From the NCBI GenBank assembly GCA_025450255.1, contig JANWHV010000105.1, positions 1 through 7,687 of the forward strand: a DNA stretch of 7,687 nt. The letters run 5' to 3'. Positions 5,917 through 7,687 of this stretch are shown here, piece after piece; the first letter of the stretch is position 1; each line of letters starts with the position of its first letter. The DNA comes from Chloroflexota bacterium. Lineage in GTDB: Bacteria; Chloroflexota; UBA5177; JANWHV01. Under the pieces are notes generated by a model that saw nothing but the letters and a program-made list of their open reading frames with translations, was not told the origin of the DNA and made no database searches. The translations under genes were made by a program, and so were the position numbers.

Positions 5917-6209
5917 TGCGGGATCGACATGCTGAACTGGTACTCCAGTGCATAGAGGGTTACGTCCTTGGTTATCGCGTCCTCTATGAGCAGTTGTCGG
6001 CTAATTGGTCTGGCTATTCGCCAGACGTTCCGACAATACTCATAACGGGCGAGACGCGCGAGGATGTTGAACAGCTAATGGCCGAAGCCATTCCGTTGCA
6101 CCTCGCCGTGCTGCGCGAAGACCGGGCGGAACGACCATGGCTCTACCGGATTGAAGACCTTTCGCCAGAGCTACGCGCGGTCTTTGCGCGGATAGATGCC
6201 ACCGCATAG
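5916..6209 (+). CDS. hicB: HicB-family antitoxin, short form
   Basis: The 97-residue product has the HicB partial RNase-H-like core at about 20-68: a first strand (YRVLYEQLS), WSGYSPDVPTILITGET (31-47), then a helix (REDVEQLMAEAIPLHLAVLR). This matches the family pattern of YxPDLPG, GxT and EAIxxHL. It should bind and neutralise HicA. Two details are unusual. About 18 extra residues (RDRHAELVLQCIEGYVLG) precede the core, and the tail after the core (WLYRIEDLSPELRAVFARID) shows no clear ribbon-helix-helix or helix-turn-helix, so self-repression by this protein is doubtful. The GTG start shares one base with the hicA stop (TAGTG). The toxin-then-antitoxin order is the usual one for hicAB. Confidence 0.85.
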   Translation: MRDRHAELVLQCIEGYVLGYRVLYEQLSANWSGYSPDVPTILITGETREDVEQLMAEAIPLHLAVLREDRAERPWLYRIEDLSPELRAVFARIDATA

Positions 6210-6318
6210 CGGTTCCACCTGTGACATGTAGACCATGCCGGCCGCCAGAAAGCGGGAGAAGAAGGCTGAGAGGGCTGTATCATGTGATTTTGGCATCACG
6301 ACCCAACAGCTTGTGAGC

Positions 6319-6325
6319 GGAAAGG
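6319..6325 (+). promoter_or_regulatory. Ribosome binding site deciding the PhyH-family start
   Basis: GGAAAGG lies eight bases before ATG 6334. The earlier in-frame ATG at 6235 has no purine-rich stretch in front of it. Confidence 0.55.
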
Positions 6326-6333
6326 CCAGGCAG

Positions 6334-7467
6334 ATGCGTGAGTCAAACGTGGCCGACAAAGACAAGGCAGGATCGCATGCCACGGGCCCAACCCTCGCCA
6401 TCACGGCCGTTCCTGATTCGCCCGCCCTCGCGCCGGGCCAGGTCGCCGCCAAGCCGCCGCGACCGTATGAGCGCTACCGTGTAAGCGTCCAGGAGTACGT
6501 GACATTCCACCAGCAAGGGTTCTTGATCGTGCGCGGCCTGGTCCCGCCCGAGGATGTCGCCGAACTGGTGGCGCATACCGAGGACGTGATGCACGGCCGG
6601 CTCCAGGTGCCCGGCCTGGAGCCTCCGCCGCCCGGGGCAACCCCGGCCGAGCTCGAGCGGCGCTACCTGCGTATCCACATGCTGCACCGCGTGCTGGAGA
6701 TCCACGAACGGTTTCTCTTGCACCCACGCGTTCTGGACGTGCTTGAGGCGTTGATTGGGCCGGACGTGATGGCAATGCAGAGCATGTTGTTCCTCAAGTT
6801 TCCGGGCGGCGAGGGCCAGGGATTCCACCAGGATGCCTACTATATCCCCACCGTGCCCGATACGCTCTGCGGCGCCTGGCTCGCGGTCGATCGCGCCGAC
6901 GAGGAGAACGGTTGCATGTGGTTCACGCCCGGTACGCAGCACGAGCCGGTGTATCCAACGGCGGGGCGAGAGCGGCAGAATCACGGCGACGCCCTCGGCG
7001 ATCTCACGGTGGTGGAGAACGTCAGCGATACGGATGAGACGGTAAATACCCTCGCTTGCGTCGCGGCGAAGTATCCTGGTCAGGAGGTAGCCGCGATCGT
7101 GGACCCCGGTGACGTGGCCTTCTTCGGCGGGCACGTACTGCATCGCTCGCATCGGAACCGCTCGGCCACGCGCTTCCGCCGCAGCTTTGTTGGCCACTAC
7201 GCCAATGCGCGGAGCTACACGCTCTGGGGCCACGGTGACGCCGACGGCACGCCGGCGAACCACAAGCAGATCCTGGCCCGTGGGAACACCCACCTGCCCT
7301 ACGGCCAGCCGCGCTTCGGCACGGCCTGCGCGGCTAACACGCCCGCCCTGCGCGGCCCGGAGATCTCGGGCGGCACGGCGATGATGGCAGCGATGCCCGA
7401 TGGCGGCATGATGTCGACCGTGCCCATGGATATGACGCGGAACGATCCGGATCAGCACGATCGCTGA
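6334..7467 (+). CDS. Phytanoyl-CoA dioxygenase (PhyH) family Fe(II)/2-oxoglutarate oxygenase
   Basis: The 377-residue product belongs to the PhyH family, non-haem iron enzymes that use O2 and 2-oxoglutarate to hydroxylate small molecules, releasing succinate and CO2. Residues 1-45 are a poorly ordered Ala/Pro-rich lead. The fold begins at YRVSVQEYVTFHQQGFLIVR. The iron ligands are His165 and Asp167 in GFHQDAYYIP and His270 in GGHVLHRSHRNRS; Arg280 is the expected 2-oxoglutarate carboxylate binder. ENGCMWFTPGTQHEP (191-205) and DPGDVAFFGG (257-266) are also typical. The C-terminal tail after about 345 is rich in Met and Gly. The frame is open back to an ATG at 6235 (410 residues), but that start lacks a ribosome binding site and adds a basic stretch with no family resemblance. 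Substrate is unknown; family members act on acyl-CoAs, ectoine, amino acids and secondary metabolites. It is separated from hicB by 124 bases. Confidence 0.92.
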   Translation: MRESNVADKDKAGSHATGPTLAITAVPDSPALAPGQVAAKPPRPYERYRVSVQEYVTFHQQGFLIVRGLVPPEDVAELVAHTEDVMHGRLQVPGLEPPPPGATPAELERRYLRIHMLHRVLEIHERFLLHPRVLDVLEALIGPDVMAMQSMLFLKFPGGEGQGFHQDAYYIPTVPDTLCGAWLAVDRADEENGCMWFTPGTQHEPVYPTAGRERQNHGDALGDLTVVENVSDTDETVNTLACVAAKYPGQEVAAIVDPGDVAFFGGHVLHRSHRNRSATRFRRSFVGHYANARSYTLWGHGDADGTPANHKQILARGNTHLPYGQPRFGTACAANTPALRGPEISGGTAMMAAMPDGGMMSTVPMDMTRNDPDQHDR

Positions 7468-7481
7468 CCGGCGTCAGCCGG
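7463..7481 (+). repeat. Overlapping hairpins at the PhyH gene end
   Basis: GCTGAC (7463-7468) pairs with GTCAGC (7473-7478), including the stop codon, while CCGGC (7468-7472) pairs with GCCGG (7477-7481). The two hairpins exclude each other. No T-run follows, so this is at best a weak or factor-dependent termination site. Confidence 0.4.
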
Positions 7482-7494
7482 CAATCGCGCATCC

Positions 7495-7687
7495 CTACCC
7501 TGGTGCGGGCCTACGCATTACCCACATACCCTCATCGTCAGCATCGTGTTCAACACGGAGATCGCGGAGAGCATGGAGGGACGCCAGGCCCGCCGCGCGC
7601 CCTCGTACTTTGGTGTGGACCGCAGTCCACGCCCCAACATACCAGGAGCCGGTTTCCGTCAAACGATGCCCTATGATGCAGCACTGG
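7495..7687 (-). CDS. Possible 3' part of an unrecognised gene, entering from the right edge
   Basis: A minus-strand frame is open from the window edge to a TAG at 7497-7495, giving 63 codons. It reads GHRLTETGSWYVGAWTAVHT, then LASLHALRDLRVEHDADDEG, which looks like ordinary protein with an amphipathic Leu/Ala helix. Most codons end in G or C, with exceptions. The gene would converge on the PhyH gene, ends separated by 27 bases. I do not recognise a family, and a plus-strand frame is also open across part of the stretch, so this could be chance. Confidence 0.33.
   Translation of the reverse strand, partial: QCCIIGHRLTETGSWYVGAWTAVHTKVRGRAAGLASLHALRDLRVEHDADDEGMWVMRRPAPG
7612..7633 (+). repeat. 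Hairpin near the right edge
   Basis: GGTGTGGAC (7612-7620) and GTCCACGCC (7625-7633) pair around a CGCA loop, 9 bp with one G-U pair in the plus-strand RNA. It lies within the possible minus-strand coding fragment. Function is unknown. Confidence 0.45.

Noticed and set aside
6343..7458. Minus-strand open frame (371 codons) opposite the PhyH-family gene
   Set aside because: It mirrors the PhyH coding frame and carries no family resemblance; His/Arg-rich content marks it as an antisense shadow.
1..7687. CRISPR array, tRNA, rRNA, insertion sequence or integrase
   Set aside because: I saw no regularly spaced repeats, cloverleaf, rRNA segments, transposase motifs or terminal inverted repeats bounding a segment.

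Overview
The window is GC-rich and almost entirely coding on the plus strand. It reads as accessory metabolic DNA from a high-GC soil-type bacterium. The style of the solute-binding protein, the small DYRDVL-type protein and the short HicAB pair would fit Chloroflexota (for example Ktedonobacteria or Thermomicrobia), but that is only an impression; no marker gene, rRNA or tRNA is present to fix the lineage.

Layout. Positions 1-206 hold an open minus-strand frame that runs off the left edge and diverges from the first clear gene. A flavin-dependent amine oxidase of the monomeric sarcosine oxidase / N-methyltryptophan oxidase family follows (235-1416). After a 269-base leader carrying two tandem hairpins comes a three-gene transporter block: a secreted family 5 solute-binding protein (1686-3332), a DppC/OppC-type permease (3340-4335) and a DppB/OppB-type permease (4340-5278). 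A very strong hairpin (3372-3405) lies just behind the binding-protein stop, inside the permease N-terminus. No ATPase gene is present.

The stretch from about 5300 to 6230 is lower in GC and carries a small unnamed protein that appears to be frameshifted near its start (visible frame 5437-5664) and a HicA/HicB toxin-antitoxin pair (5719-5916 and 5916-6209, overlapping by one base). GC then rises again into a phytanoyl-CoA dioxygenase (PhyH) family Fe(II)/2-oxoglutarate oxygenase (6334-7467). The right end holds a possible C-terminal coding fragment on the minus strand (7495-7687).

How the genes may work together. The binding protein and two permeases should form the extracytoplasmic and membrane parts of a Dpp/Opp-type importer that borrows ATPases encoded elsewhere. 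The oxidase keeps the residues that in monomeric sarcosine oxidase bind the flavin and the substrate carboxylate, so an imported N-alkyl amino acid or a peptide-derived compound could be its substrate. The PhyH oxygenase may act on the same or a related compound. This link rests on proximity and family chemistry. The HicAB block looks like a later insertion between the transporter and the oxygenase.
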